Origin: Luminiphilus sp.
Lineage (GTDB): Bacteria > Pseudomonadota > Gammaproteobacteria > Pseudomonadales > Halieaceae
Length of the DNA stretch: 64,000 nucleotides
Assembly (NCBI GenBank): GCA_029242325.1
Contig: JAQWUD010000024.1
Span: forward strand, 1-64,000
Reading direction: 5' to 3'
Below the pieces are notes generated by a model. It was not told the DNA's origin and ran no database searches. It worked only from the letters and a program-made list of their open reading frames with translations. Made by a program: the position numbers and the translations under genes. Of this stretch, positions 32,184 to 40,589 are shown piece after piece (positions within the stretch are counted from its first letter, which is position 1; every line of letters begins with the position of its first letter).

Positions 32184-34001
32184 GTGACTGAATCTTCGAT
32201 CGATCCTCCCCCCACTGATACTGTGACCGATCGAGACGCCGTGCCTCCGCGGGCAAAGTCGCTGGCACCCCTACGGCAACTTCTCGGCTTTTTATGGCCT
32301 CATAAAGGTCGATTGGTTGCGGCCAGTACTGCACTGGTGTTCACTGCCGGAGCGCAGCTCGCATTGGGTTATGGCGTGCGGATACTGATCGATGAGGGCT
32401 TCGCCGGGGCGGACTCCTCCGGATTGTATAAAGCCGTCAGCTTTATGCTGATGATTGGTATCGCCATGGCGATCGGCGCGATGACACGGTTTTATCTGGT
32501 GTCATGGTTGGGCGAGCGCGTGAGCGCCGATTTGCGCAGTGCCGTCTTCAATAATCTCGTGCACCTGCAGCCCAGCTACTTCGAGAGCAATCACTCAGGC
32601 GAAATTATGTCGCGCCTGACCACCGATACCACGTTATTGCAGACGCTGATTGGCTCTTCGGTGAGTATGGCGGCTCGTAATGCGTTGACGCTGATCGGCG
32701 CACTGACGCTGATGGTGATCACAAATCTCAAACTGAGCCTGGTCATTCTCGTTGCCGTGCCGGTGACGCTGCTGCCGATTCTGATCTTCGGCCGACGGGT
32801 CAGAACGCTGTCGAACAAAAGCCAGCAGACCATCGCAGAGGTGGGCAGTCACGCGGGTGAGATTTTTCAGTCGATCAAGGTTGTTCAGAGTTTCAACCGC
32901 GAGGCTGCCGAGAAAACCGGCTTTGGCCGGGACGTAGAACAGGCCTTTGTCGTCGCCCGCGCCCGCGTGTTTCAGCGCGCACTGCTCACTGGATTTGCCA
33001 TTTTCCTGCTAATGGGCGGCATGGTGGGCATGATGTGGTCGGGCGGCATCGACGTAATCGAAGGCCGGATGACGGGGGGGGAATTGGGAGCGTTCGTGTT
33101 TTATGCAGTGATGGTAGGCACCGCTTTCGCCACGCTTTCCGAAGTCTGGGGAGATCTGCAACGCGCTGCGGGAGCCGCGGAGCGACTGATGGAATTACTG
33201 GCCGAGACCAGTGAGATCCCGGATAGGGGAACCACAACACCCGAATGCCATAAGGCAATGGCCTTTCGGAACGTCCATTTCGCCTACCCCAGCCGGCCTA
33301 GCTACCCGGCGCTTAGTGATTTCACACTCGACATCCAGCATGGAGAGTCTGTTGCACTGGTAGGCCCCTCGGGTGCCGGAAAATCAACCGTATTTGAACT
33401 GATGCTACGGTTTTATGACCCGAATGCGGGGGCGATCCAATTCGGTCACGCCGATCTGCGCGATATTCCACTGGATGCGTGGCGCCAAAAAATCGCCCTG
33501 GTTCCGCAGCAACCTACCCTGTTCTCAGGAGATATTTTTTACAACATCGCCTACGGCGCATCGAACCCCTCCCAGGAGTCGGTGGAAACCGCAGCGCAGA
33601 TGGCACACGCCCACGATTTTATCCACACCCTGCCCGATGGATACCACAGCCACCTTGGCGCTCAGGGGGTCCGGCTGTCGGGCGGGCAACGCCAGCGTAT
33701 CGCGCTGGCTCGTGCCATTCTCAGTGATCCGGAATTGTTGCTGCTCGATGAAGCCACCAGCGCACTGGATACCGAGAGCGAATGGCATGTGCAGCAGGCG
33801 CTTACTGAAATCATGCGTGAACGCACCACCATCATTATTGCGCACCGCCTTTCAACCGTAATCAATGCCGACCGTATTGTGGTGATGGACGGAGGCCAGG
33901 TCATCGACAGTGGAACCCACGACGCCCTGATAGCTCGCTGCGATCTGTATCAGCGTCTGGCACGGCTACAATTTCAGACTGAGCAGAATCGAAGTTCCTG
34001 A
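32184..34001 (+). CDS. MsbA-like ABC exporter (fused permease and ATPase)
   Basis: A half-transporter of about 605 residues. The N-terminal type I exporter membrane domain has six helices (about 30-320). The ATPase has Walker A GPSGAGKST near 397, a Q-loop at VPQQPTLF, the signature LSGGQRQR near 499, Walker B LLLLDEAT and the H-loop AHR. It is of the MsbA/LmrA class that moves lipids or drugs; the substrate is unknown. I chose the GTG at 32184; another GTG at 32139 adds 15 residues. A G8 run at 33074-33081 lies in the frame. It is convergent with pntB. Confidence 0.85.
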   Translation: MTESSIDPPPTDTVTDRDAVPPRAKSLAPLRQLLGFLWPHKGRLVAASTALVFTAGAQLALGYGVRILIDEGFAGADSSGLYKAVSFMLMIGIAMAIGAMTRFYLVSWLGERVSADLRSAVFNNLVHLQPSYFESNHSGEIMSRLTTDTTLLQTLIGSSVSMAARNALTLIGALTLMVITNLKLSLVILVAVPVTLLPILIFGRRVRTLSNKSQQTIAEVGSHAGEIFQSIKVVQSFNREAAEKTGFGRDVEQAFVVARARVFQRALLTGFAIFLLMGGMVGMMWSGGIDVIEGRMTGGELGAFVFYAVMVGTAFATLSEVWGDLQRAAGAAERLMELLAETSEIPDRGTTTPECHKAMAFRNVHFAYPSRPSYPALSDFTLDIQHGESVALVGPSGAGKSTVFELMLRFYDPNAGAIQFGHADLRDIPLDAWRQKIALVPQQPTLFSGDIFYNIAYGASNPSQESVETAAQMAHAHDFIHTLPDGYHSHLGAQGVRLSGGQRQRIALARAILSDPELLLLDEATSALDTESEWHVQQALTEIMRERTTIIIAHRLSTVINADRIVVMDGGQVIDSGTHDALIARCDLYQRLARLQFQTEQNRSS

Positions 34002-34010
34002 CGCGGGCGT

Positions 34011-34030
34011 AAAAAATCCGCACGTGGCGG
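34011..34030 (-). terminator. Possible terminator of the pnt operon
   Basis: On the minus strand CCGC and GCGG (34018-34021 and 34027-34030) pair around a 5-base loop and are followed by A then a run of six T. The stem is only four G-C pairs, so efficiency is uncertain. It sits between pntB and the end of the convergent ABC exporter gene. Confidence 0.4.
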
Positions 34031-34053
34031 GGTCAATCTTACTGTGAGCCAGA

Positions 34054-35412
34054 TTAGCTGAACTCGCGAACGAGCCCACCGATGCTCTCCTTGGCATCGC
34101 CAAAGAGCATCCGGGTGTTCTCTTTGTAAAACAACGGGTTCTCGATACCCGCGAAGCCAGAGGCCATTGAGCGCTTTAATACAAATACAGTGCGCGCATC
34201 AGCCACGTTGATGACCGGCATGCCATAGATCGGCGAAGACTCAACCTCTCGCGCGGCAGGGTTTACCACATCGTTCGCACCGATCACGATCGCGACATCA
34301 ACAGTCTCCATACGCGGGTTGATTTCATCCATCTCCAACAATTGGTCATAGGGCACATCGGCCTCGGCCAACAGCACGTTCATGTGGCCGGGCATCCGTC
34401 CCGCCACGGGGTGAATACCGAAATTCACCTCGCAACCATTGTTCTCCAGTAGCTCTGTGAGCTCCTTGACCACGTGTTGCGCCTGAGCCACCGCCATGCC
34501 GTATCCGGGAATGACCGCTACGTTGGTCGCGGCTTCCAGCACGTAGTAAGCATCTTCTACCGAGATTGGCTTGATTTCTCCCTCTACTACCGCCTCCTCA
34601 GTCGAGACACTCGCAAAGCCCGAGAACAGCACGTTAGAGAGCGAACGGTTCATGGCCTTACACATGATCTGGGTCAAGATGATGCCTGAGGCACCGACCA
34701 GGGACCCGGCCACTATCAGCACATTGTTGTTGATCGCAAAACCCGCAGCACAAGCCGCCAGACCAGAGTAGGAATTCAGCAGCGAGATGACCACAGGCAT
34801 GTCGGCGCCACCAATCGGTATGACCGCCATGATGCCGAACAAGAGTGCCAGTCCGATCACCACATAGAGCCAGCTGAGGTCGGTCGGGTTGGCACAGAAC
34901 ATGATCGCACCACCGACAATACCAAGCACGACGAGCGAGTTAACCACCTGCTGGCCAGAGAAGGTCACCGCACCGCTGCCAATGGTCTCGGATAGCTTTC
35001 CGTAGGCCACCAATGAACCCGTGAGCGTCACGCCGCCGATCAGGATCGACAGTACAATTGTGACCAGCGTAAAGGCCCCAGAATCGGGAGACAGCGCAGC
35101 CCAGCCAACCAGCAAAGACGCCGCACCACCTAGGCCGTTGAAGAGCGCCACCATTTCCGGCATTGACGTCATCGCAACCGATCTCGCGGCAATAGCACCG
35201 ATGGCACCGCCCACCACCATACCTGCGGCGATATAGGTGAAATCAACAATACCCTGATCGAGTAGCGCAGATATCACGGCCACCAACATGCCAACAGCCG
35301 ATACCATGTTGCCGCGCCGCGCCGTAGCGGGCGACCCAAGCATTTTCAGGCCAAATATAAACAAGCCCGAGGCAACGACGTAGCCCAGTTGTGTAATCAG
35401 TTCAATCGCCAT
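34054..35412 (-). CDS. pntB: NAD(P) transhydrogenase, beta subunit
   Basis: PntB is the NADP(H)-binding, proton-channel subunit of the membrane transhydrogenase that makes NADPH from NADH using the proton gradient. The 452-residue product starts at MAIELITQLGY (ATG at 35412); the open frame upstream is an extension through pntAB. Many membrane helices precede a soluble C-terminal NADP domain, with VIPGYGMAVAQAQHVVKEL near 315 and GANDVVNPAA near 395. It follows pntAB by two bases. Confidence 0.96.
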   Translation of the reverse strand: MAIELITQLGYVVASGLFIFGLKMLGSPATARRGNMVSAVGMLVAVISALLDQGIVDFTYIAAGMVVGGAIGAIAARSVAMTSMPEMVALFNGLGGAASLLVGWAALSPDSGAFTLVTIVLSILIGGVTLTGSLVAYGKLSETIGSGAVTFSGQQVVNSLVVLGIVGGAIMFCANPTDLSWLYVVIGLALLFGIMAVIPIGGADMPVVISLLNSYSGLAACAAGFAINNNVLIVAGSLVGASGIILTQIMCKAMNRSLSNVLFSGFASVSTEEAVVEGEIKPISVEDAYYVLEAATNVAVIPGYGMAVAQAQHVVKELTELLENNGCEVNFGIHPVAGRMPGHMNVLLAEADVPYDQLLEMDEINPRMETVDVAIVIGANDVVNPAAREVESSPIYGMPVINVADARTVFVLKRSMASGFAGIENPLFYKENTRMLFGDAKESIGGLVREFS

Positions 35413-35414
35413 GA

Positions 35415-35699
35415 TCAGTCCTCCTTCTTCTTGAAGAAACTGAGCATGCGGTCGGTAACCATATACCCGCCCACCACATTGATGCTGGCGAGCGTGACGG
35501 CCCCCATACCCAGCCACATGGACATCGTCTCGCTACCTGTGCCAGCAAGCGCCACCGCACCGACAACCGTGATACCCGAAACCGCGTTTGCACCTGACAT
35601 CAGGGGAGTGTGAAGCGTCGCGGGAACCTTGTTAATGAGTTCAAAGCCGAGGAAGATCGACAGCATCAGGATAAACAGCAAATACTCTGCACCGGACAT
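35415..35699 (-). CDS. pntAB: NAD(P) transhydrogenase, alpha subunit part 2 (membrane segment)
   Basis: A 94-residue membrane protein starting at MSGAEYLLFILMLSIFLGFE, with three hydrophobic helices. It corresponds to the C-terminal membrane part of E. coli PntA. In this organism the alpha subunit is split into two genes, as in Rhodospirillum and many marine bacteria. It lies between pntAA and pntB with one- and two-base gaps, so all three are one operon. Confidence 0.93.
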   Translation of the reverse strand: MSGAEYLLFILMLSIFLGFELINKVPATLHTPLMSGANAVSGITVVGAVALAGTGSETMSMWLGMGAVTLASINVVGGYMVTDRMLSFFKKKED

Positions 35700-35700
35700 A

Positions 35701-36843
35701 TCAGTTGCCCCCCTCGATAATTTCCTTGATGGTGGGATGCACGATCGCACCGCCATGGGTAATCACACAGCCCGGGAGAATGTCATTCTCAAGGTCAAGG
35801 ACAAATTGCTTGGCCTCTGTATCCCAGGTGTCTTCCACCAAATTAAACATATTGCTCGCGTACATCTGTGTTGCGTCACGCGGGGCCAAATTGGCTAAAT
35901 TCGCGGTACCCACAATCGTGACGCCGTTCACATTGACGACCTGATCCGGCACCGACCCTTCAACATTGCCACCGGTCTCAGCCGCCATATCGACAATCAC
36001 GGAGCCGGGCGCCATGCCCTCTACCATGTCGGCGGCAACCAATACCGGAGGCTTGCGACCAAATACCTGCGCGGTGGTAATCACCACGTCCGACTCGGCA
36101 ATCACAGCCTTTTGTGCCTGAAGCTGAATTTCCACCTGCTCGGGGGTCAGCTCCTTTGCATAGCCATCAGCCGTCTGACCGGTATCACCCAGGTCAATTT
36201 CCAGGAACTTCGCACCCAGTGACTGCACCTGCTCGGCCACTACCGGTCGCGTGTCAAATGCCGTGACCCGCGCACCGAGACGCTTGGCCGTGGCAATTGC
36301 CTGCAGACCTGCCACACCCGCTCCAATAATGAACACCTTTGCAGGCTTCAACGTGCCAGCTGGTGTCATCATCATCGGCATAATGCGCGGCATATGATTG
36401 GCTGCCAGCGTTACGGCGACATAGCCTGCCAGGTTGGCCTGCGAACTCAGGGCGTCCATTTTCTGGCTACGAGTTGAGCGAGGAATCATTTCCATACTCA
36501 CCGCCGTCACGTTCTGACTGGCAAAGGCCTTAATCAGGTCTTTCTCGTTAAATGGGTCGAGGTATGACACATGGATGCAACCCGGCTTGAGCTGACCAAT
36601 ATCTTCTAGCTCAGGCTTTCTCAGCCTGAGGACCATATCAGCGCTCCCCAGCAGAGCGGCGCGATCAGAACCAATGCTGGCGCCCGCTGCTTCATAGTCT
36701 TCGTCCCGGATGCCGGCTCCTGTGCCCGCGCCCGATTCGATGACCACTTCAGCACCGAGCCTCACCAGCTTCTTAACCGTCTCGGGAGTCGCAGAAACGC
36801 GATCCTCTCCCGGTTGGGTTTCACGGGGTATGACTAGTTGCAT
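35701..36843 (-). CDS. pntAA: NAD(P) transhydrogenase, alpha subunit part 1 (NAD domain)
   Basis: The soluble NAD(H)-binding part of the transhydrogenase, 380 residues. It begins with the alanine dehydrogenase/PntA signature MQLVIPRETQPGEDRVSATP. The dinucleotide fold contains VFIIGAGVAGLQAIATAKRLGA near residue 170 and VDMAAETGGNVEGS near 288. The 132-base region between this gene and chrR should hold the pnt promoter; a TACAAT -10-like hexamer is present there without a good -35. Confidence 0.95.
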   Translation of the reverse strand: MQLVIPRETQPGEDRVSATPETVKKLVRLGAEVVIESGAGTGAGIRDEDYEAAGASIGSDRAALLGSADMVLRLRKPELEDIGQLKPGCIHVSYLDPFNEKDLIKAFASQNVTAVSMEMIPRSTRSQKMDALSSQANLAGYVAVTLAANHMPRIMPMMMTPAGTLKPAKVFIIGAGVAGLQAIATAKRLGARVTAFDTRPVVAEQVQSLGAKFLEIDLGDTGQTADGYAKELTPEQVEIQLQAQKAVIAESDVVITTAQVFGRKPPVLVAADMVEGMAPGSVIVDMAAETGGNVEGSVPDQVVNVNGVTIVGTANLANLAPRDATQMYASNMFNLVEDTWDTEAKQFVLDLENDILPGCVITHGGAIVHPTIKEIIEGGN

Positions 36844-36975
36844 AGGGAAGTTCGCCTGATTTTTGGGATCACCGCGATCCTGAGGTTATTGTATTTCCAG
36901 TCGGCTGCCTCCGGGGTGGTCGCCTGGCAGGAGCAAATACCCCTCAACACTACTGGAGACGAGTGGGTAAAGAAA

Positions 36976-37629
36976 TCAGCCAGCACGGAGCTTCAAAAGA
37001 GGATTGAGCCATCTGTGTCGCAACCGCGTGAAGCGCAAGGGCGCATCCAGCACGGCGAGACAAATGCACTCCTCACCCTCAAGCGCGACCGGAGAGTGCT
37101 TGTCCCATCCCTCGCGAATCAGAAAGTCGCCCGGATGGTATTCCCCGCTTTCGTCAGCAAAACCGCCTTGCAGTACCAAGGTCATTTCGCTACCGCCGTG
37201 GGTGTGCTCGGGGATACGCCCCCCATCAGCAATACGATACAGCGCAAATTCATGATGGGGGTCACCGGTTTTCAAGTAGCTGATACTCAAAGACTGCGTA
37301 ACGCGCTTCCAAGCCAGATCGGCGTAATCGCCGTTGATCAAACGATCGAGCAACCCCGGCAGACGTGCATCGGATGCTTCATTTCTTGCATAGCGCAAAG
37401 GCTCTGGATCGTCGAGCCGCGCCAGGACGTTATCAAGAATCGACTCACCCACCGCCTGGGGGTCGAGCTGTTCAAAATGGGCACCACCGATATCCTCCAG
37501 TTTGTCAGTGAGCTGACGGCAGCGTTGACAGTAACTCAAATGCCCGGCGACACAAGCTGACTGAGCAACGGGCAGCACGCCTGCAACGTACTCCGTCAGA
37601 AAATCAGTTGGGGGATGATGTTCAACCAT
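36976..37629 (-). CDS. chrR: ChrR-type zinc anti-sigma factor (cupin)
   Basis: ChrR proteins hold a partner ECF sigma factor inactive until singlet oxygen or related stress. The 217-residue product has the N-terminal zinc anti-sigma domain with His30-x3-Cys34-x2-Cys37 (HLSYCQRC) and histidines at 4-5. The C-terminal cupin has HTHGGSEMTLVLQGGF and YHPGDF (about 138-170), matching Rhodobacter ChrR architecture. It lies 113 bases after the sigma gene on the same strand, the expected order. Which signal it senses here is inferred, not shown. Confidence 0.9.
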   Translation of the reverse strand: MVEHHPPTDFLTEYVAGVLPVAQSACVAGHLSYCQRCRQLTDKLEDIGGAHFEQLDPQAVGESILDNVLARLDDPEPLRYARNEASDARLPGLLDRLINGDYADLAWKRVTQSLSISYLKTGDPHHEFALYRIADGGRIPEHTHGGSEMTLVLQGGFADESGEYHPGDFLIREGWDKHSPVALEGEECICLAVLDAPLRFTRLRHRWLNPLLKLRAG

Positions 37630-37742
37630 GGTGATTTAGTCCAAACTACTTAACTTCATAGTTGCCTTACGGCAGGCCCGCCAGAACGGTTTACTGCTGA
37701 CTTTCAATAAAACTGTGACTTTCTGGTGCATCCCGCCCGCCA

Positions 37743-38363
37743 TCATGCCTCCATAAGACCCTGCAGCTTCTGGATCGCCAGGCGCACCCGCGACTTCACA
37801 GTGCCCAGTGGCAAATCGAGTTCCGCGGCGGCTTCCGAATGGGACTTACCCTCCATATAAACTTTGCCTAAGATTTGCGCCTGATCGGGGGGCAAGTCTC
37901 CAAGTAGCTCCCTGACTCGCTCGGCTCCGCGGCGGGTGTGCAGCACAACGAAAGACTCCTCCTCCTCGCTCTCCAGCTCAAAATCATCAGAGGCCAAGGC
38001 CGTATCGAATTTTTGCAGCCGCCGGAACATATCTGTCCGGCAGTTGCGGGCAATGGTGTAGACCCACGTGGAGGCCGCTGCCTTTTCGGGGTTGAAACCA
38101 CCCGCCTTCTGCCACACCTTCAGCATGACCTCCTGAACCAACTCATCCGCATGCGTGGCAGAAAGGCTCGACCCAGACAGGGCAAATGCCTTGATGAGCG
38201 GCGCAAAATGTCGGAAAAAGCGCGTAAAAGCAGCGCGGTCCTGACTTTCACCCACCAGGACCAGCGCTTCGCTCCACTCATCCGTGCGCCGACCGGTGGG
38301 GACGTTCCATTTCCCTCTCCCATTCGCCACAGCTGATTTACCTGCGTTGTCCTTGGTTGCCAT
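37743..38363 (-). CDS. ECF sigma factor of the RpoE-ChrR group
   Basis: A sigma-70 family regulator of 206 residues, starting at MATKDNAGKS (ATG at 38363). Region 2 is visible as ADELVQEVMLKVWQKAGGF (about 72-90) with STWVYTIARNCRTDMFRR, and region 4 as LPLGTVKSRVRLAIQKLQ near the end. The partner chrR downstream and the facing flavoprotein/DUF1365/Cfa operon place it in the singlet-oxygen-response group described in Rhodobacter. I did not find a convincing autoregulatory promoter before this gene. The ribosome-binding site is weak. Confidence 0.9.
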   Translation of the reverse strand: MATKDNAGKSAVANGRGKWNVPTGRRTDEWSEALVLVGESQDRAAFTRFFRHFAPLIKAFALSGSSLSATHADELVQEVMLKVWQKAGGFNPEKAAASTWVYTIARNCRTDMFRRLQKFDTALASDDFELESEEEESFVVLHTRRGAERVRELLGDLPPDQAQILGKVYMEGKSHSEAAAELDLPLGTVKSRVRLAIQKLQGLMEA

Positions 38364-38479
38364 AAAGGTTGAACCCTCGTATCCACCGCACAGGATACAC
38401 ACTGCGGCAATACCTTGATACCTCGACATCACAGGGGTCGCGGGAGGCCAAATTCGCTTCGCCGCGCCACTTAGGGTGT

Positions 38480-38509
38480 TGATCCACAAAACCGACTGCC
38501 CCGTAACAG
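38480..38509 (+). promoter_or_regulatory. Candidate RpoE-ChrR sigma-dependent promoter
   Basis: TGATCC (38480-38485) and TAACAG (38504-38509) are separated by exactly 18 bases, 28 bases upstream of the flavoprotein start. TGATCC is the -35 element known for Rhodobacter RpoE, whose -10 begins with TAA. Its place between the sigma gene and the operon it would control makes the match meaningful, but it is a pattern match. Confidence 0.6.
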
Positions 38510-38536
38510 CCGTATCCTTCCCTTGACAGGTGACCG

Positions 38537-39805
38537 GTGGTGAACATTGCAGTCATAGGAGCGGGCATCTCTGGGCTGGGGTGCGCCTATCAACTGGCCA
38601 AAAAAGGTCATCGCGTCAACGTTTTCGAAGCCCGGGACCGAATCGGTGGACACACGGCGACCTACGACGTGCAGATCGGCACTAGACGTTTTGCTGTGGA
38701 CACCGGTTTTATTGTCTTCAACGATAGGAACTACCCAAACTTGCTTGAATTGTTCGGGGAGCTCGGAGTTGCCAGTAAAGATACCTGTATGGGGTTCTCC
38801 GTTTGCGACGAGGCGTCCGGGCTGGAATACGCTGGCAATAACCTCAATGCACTGTTTGCCCAGCGCGGCAACCTACTGTCGCCCAGCTTTCTCGGAATGA
38901 TCAAAGAGATCCTGCGTTTCAATAAATTAGCGACTTCAGATCTCGATTGCGGTCGACTTCCTCAAGATCAAACGCTTGGAGACTACTTGGCCCGCCATGG
39001 CTTTAGCGCGCATTTTAGTCGCCAGTACCTACTCGCCATGACATCCGCCATTTGGTCGGCTGATTGTGAAGACGCACAGGACTTCCCGGTTGAATTTTTC
39101 ATTCGCTTTTTCCGCAACCACGGTTTGCTGTCGATCAGTAACCGGCCGCAATGGAAGGTAGTCGAGGGCGGTAGCCGGGAATACCTTACACCTCTTACGA
39201 CACGCTTCGCAGACAACATTCGGACCAGAATGCCCGTCGCCAAAGTGCTGCGGCCACACGGCAAACCCGTAGTCGTTCACTTCACTAACGGGCTGGCTCA
39301 AGAATTTGACGAGGTGGTAATCGCTACGCACTCGGATGAGGCGCTGGCCATATTGGGGGATGCAACAGAGACGGAGAGATCCGTGCTCGGCGCTCTCCCT
39401 TATCGAGATAACGAGGTGATTCTGCATACTGACGTACGATTATTGCCGAAAACGCAGCGCGCCTGGTCGAGCTGGAATTATCGACTGAAGCCCGGTAGTG
39501 GTCGCGCGACAGTGACTTACAACATGAACATCCTGCAAGGGCTTGATGCGCCCGAAACGTTCTGCGTGACACTGAACGATACTGCTTCCATTAATCCCCG
39601 CCGGATACTGGGACGCTTCAATTATGCGCACCCACAGTTCACACTGACCGGAATGCAAGCGCAACAGCGCTGGAGCGATGTTAACGGGCAGAATGGGACA
39701 TGGTTTTGCGGCGCCTACTGGCAGAACGGTTTTCACGAAGACGGGCTAAGCAGCGGCCTGCGGGTTGCAGAGAGCCTGTGTGCGGCGCGCCAGATGGTGG
39801 CGTGA
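38537..39805 (+). CDS. FAD-dependent amine oxidase-like protein (COG2907)
   Basis: The 422-residue product opens with a Rossmann FAD-binding motif, VIGAGISGLGCAYQLAKKGH (residues about 6-25), and the second glycine motif DRIGGHTATYDV. It belongs to the NAD(P)/FAD protoporphyrinogen-oxidase-like group that usually travels with DUF1365 and Cfa-like genes. Its chemistry is not established; a role in lipid oxidation or desaturation is an inference from neighbours. The start is GTG at 38537 (a second GTG follows immediately), preceded by ACAGG. Its end overlaps the DUF1365 start by four bases. Confidence 0.87.
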   Translation: MVNIAVIGAGISGLGCAYQLAKKGHRVNVFEARDRIGGHTATYDVQIGTRRFAVDTGFIVFNDRNYPNLLELFGELGVASKDTCMGFSVCDEASGLEYAGNNLNALFAQRGNLLSPSFLGMIKEILRFNKLATSDLDCGRLPQDQTLGDYLARHGFSAHFSRQYLLAMTSAIWSADCEDAQDFPVEFFIRFFRNHGLLSISNRPQWKVVEGGSREYLTPLTTRFADNIRTRMPVAKVLRPHGKPVVVHFTNGLAQEFDEVVIATHSDEALAILGDATETERSVLGALPYRDNEVILHTDVRLLPKTQRAWSSWNYRLKPGSGRATVTYNMNILQGLDAPETFCVTLNDTASINPRRILGRFNYAHPQFTLTGMQAQQRWSDVNGQNGTWFCGAYWQNGFHEDGLSSGLRVAESLCAARQMVA

Positions 39806-40548
39806 ACGCCAAGCTCTATTCGGGCACGCTGCAGCATGCCCGCTACACCCCGAGGCGCCATGCCTTCAGTTACAAGGTATTCATGCCCTTCGTCGAGCTC
39901 GAGACGGTAGAAGAGCTGACCACTCGTCTGCCCCTTTGGTCTGCGAAAAGGTGGGCCCCTGCACGGTTTCTGCGGCGCGATTTTCTGGGGCCCGAGAGCG
40001 TGCCGCTGGCGCAAGCGGTACGCGACCGGATAAAAGAAGAGACGGGACAAGCGCAATCGGGACCCATTTACCTCCTCGCCAACTGGCGCTATTTTGGCTA
40101 TCAAAATAACCCCATTGCGGTTTATTACTGCTATAGCGCCGCTAGAGACCGTCTGGAATATGTTGTGGCAGAGGTGACTAACACGCCCTGGGGTGAAAGC
40201 CACAGCTATGTGCTGACAGCACCAGACAACAACGCACCTCTGGTCATCGAATTCCACAAGGCCCTTCATGTCTCACCCTTTAACCCCATGGCCATGACCT
40301 ACCGCTGGTTCAGCAATAGCCCTGGGGATGATCTGCACATTCAAATTGCGTTGTTTGAGCAGGGAGAGCGCATCTTTGACGCCGTGCTGTCCCTCACAGC
40401 AGAGCCATTAGATGCACGCTCGGCTCCCCGCGCCATTCTCGCCTACCCGCTTATGACCATTAAGGTGGTCGCCGGGATTTACTGGGAAGCCTTGCGTCTG
40501 TTTTTAAAAGGCGTCAGCCTTCATGCTCATCCGAAGCGATCGCATTAA
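39802..40548 (+). CDS. DUF1365 family protein
   Basis: The 248-residue product starts with a GTG that overlaps the flavoprotein stop (GTGA) and begins NAKLYSGTLQHARYTPRRHAF, the usual DUF1365 opening. The motif YFGYQNNPIAVYYCY near residue 97, EVTNTPWGESHSY near 125 and FHKALHVSPFNPM near 152 are family features. No enzymatic activity is known to me. Consistent co-occurrence with COG2907 flavoproteins and Cfa-like enzymes suggests a shared lipid-modification pathway. The end has a hydrophobic stretch. Confidence 0.87.
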   Translation: MNAKLYSGTLQHARYTPRRHAFSYKVFMPFVELETVEELTTRLPLWSAKRWAPARFLRRDFLGPESVPLAQAVRDRIKEETGQAQSGPIYLLANWRYFGYQNNPIAVYYCYSAARDRLEYVVAEVTNTPWGESHSYVLTAPDNNAPLVIEFHKALHVSPFNPMAMTYRWFSNSPGDDLHIQIALFEQGERIFDAVLSLTAEPLDARSAPRAILAYPLMTIKVVAGIYWEALRLFLKGVSLHAHPKRSH

Positions 40549-40589
40549 CGTATCCGTCGACTCCACTAGACAGTGTAAAGAGGGTTCGA

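Noticed and set aside
36866-36880. GGATC-ACCGC-GATCC inverted repeat before pntAA
   Set aside because: Five-base arms are too short to distinguish from chance, and no promoter element could be tied to it.
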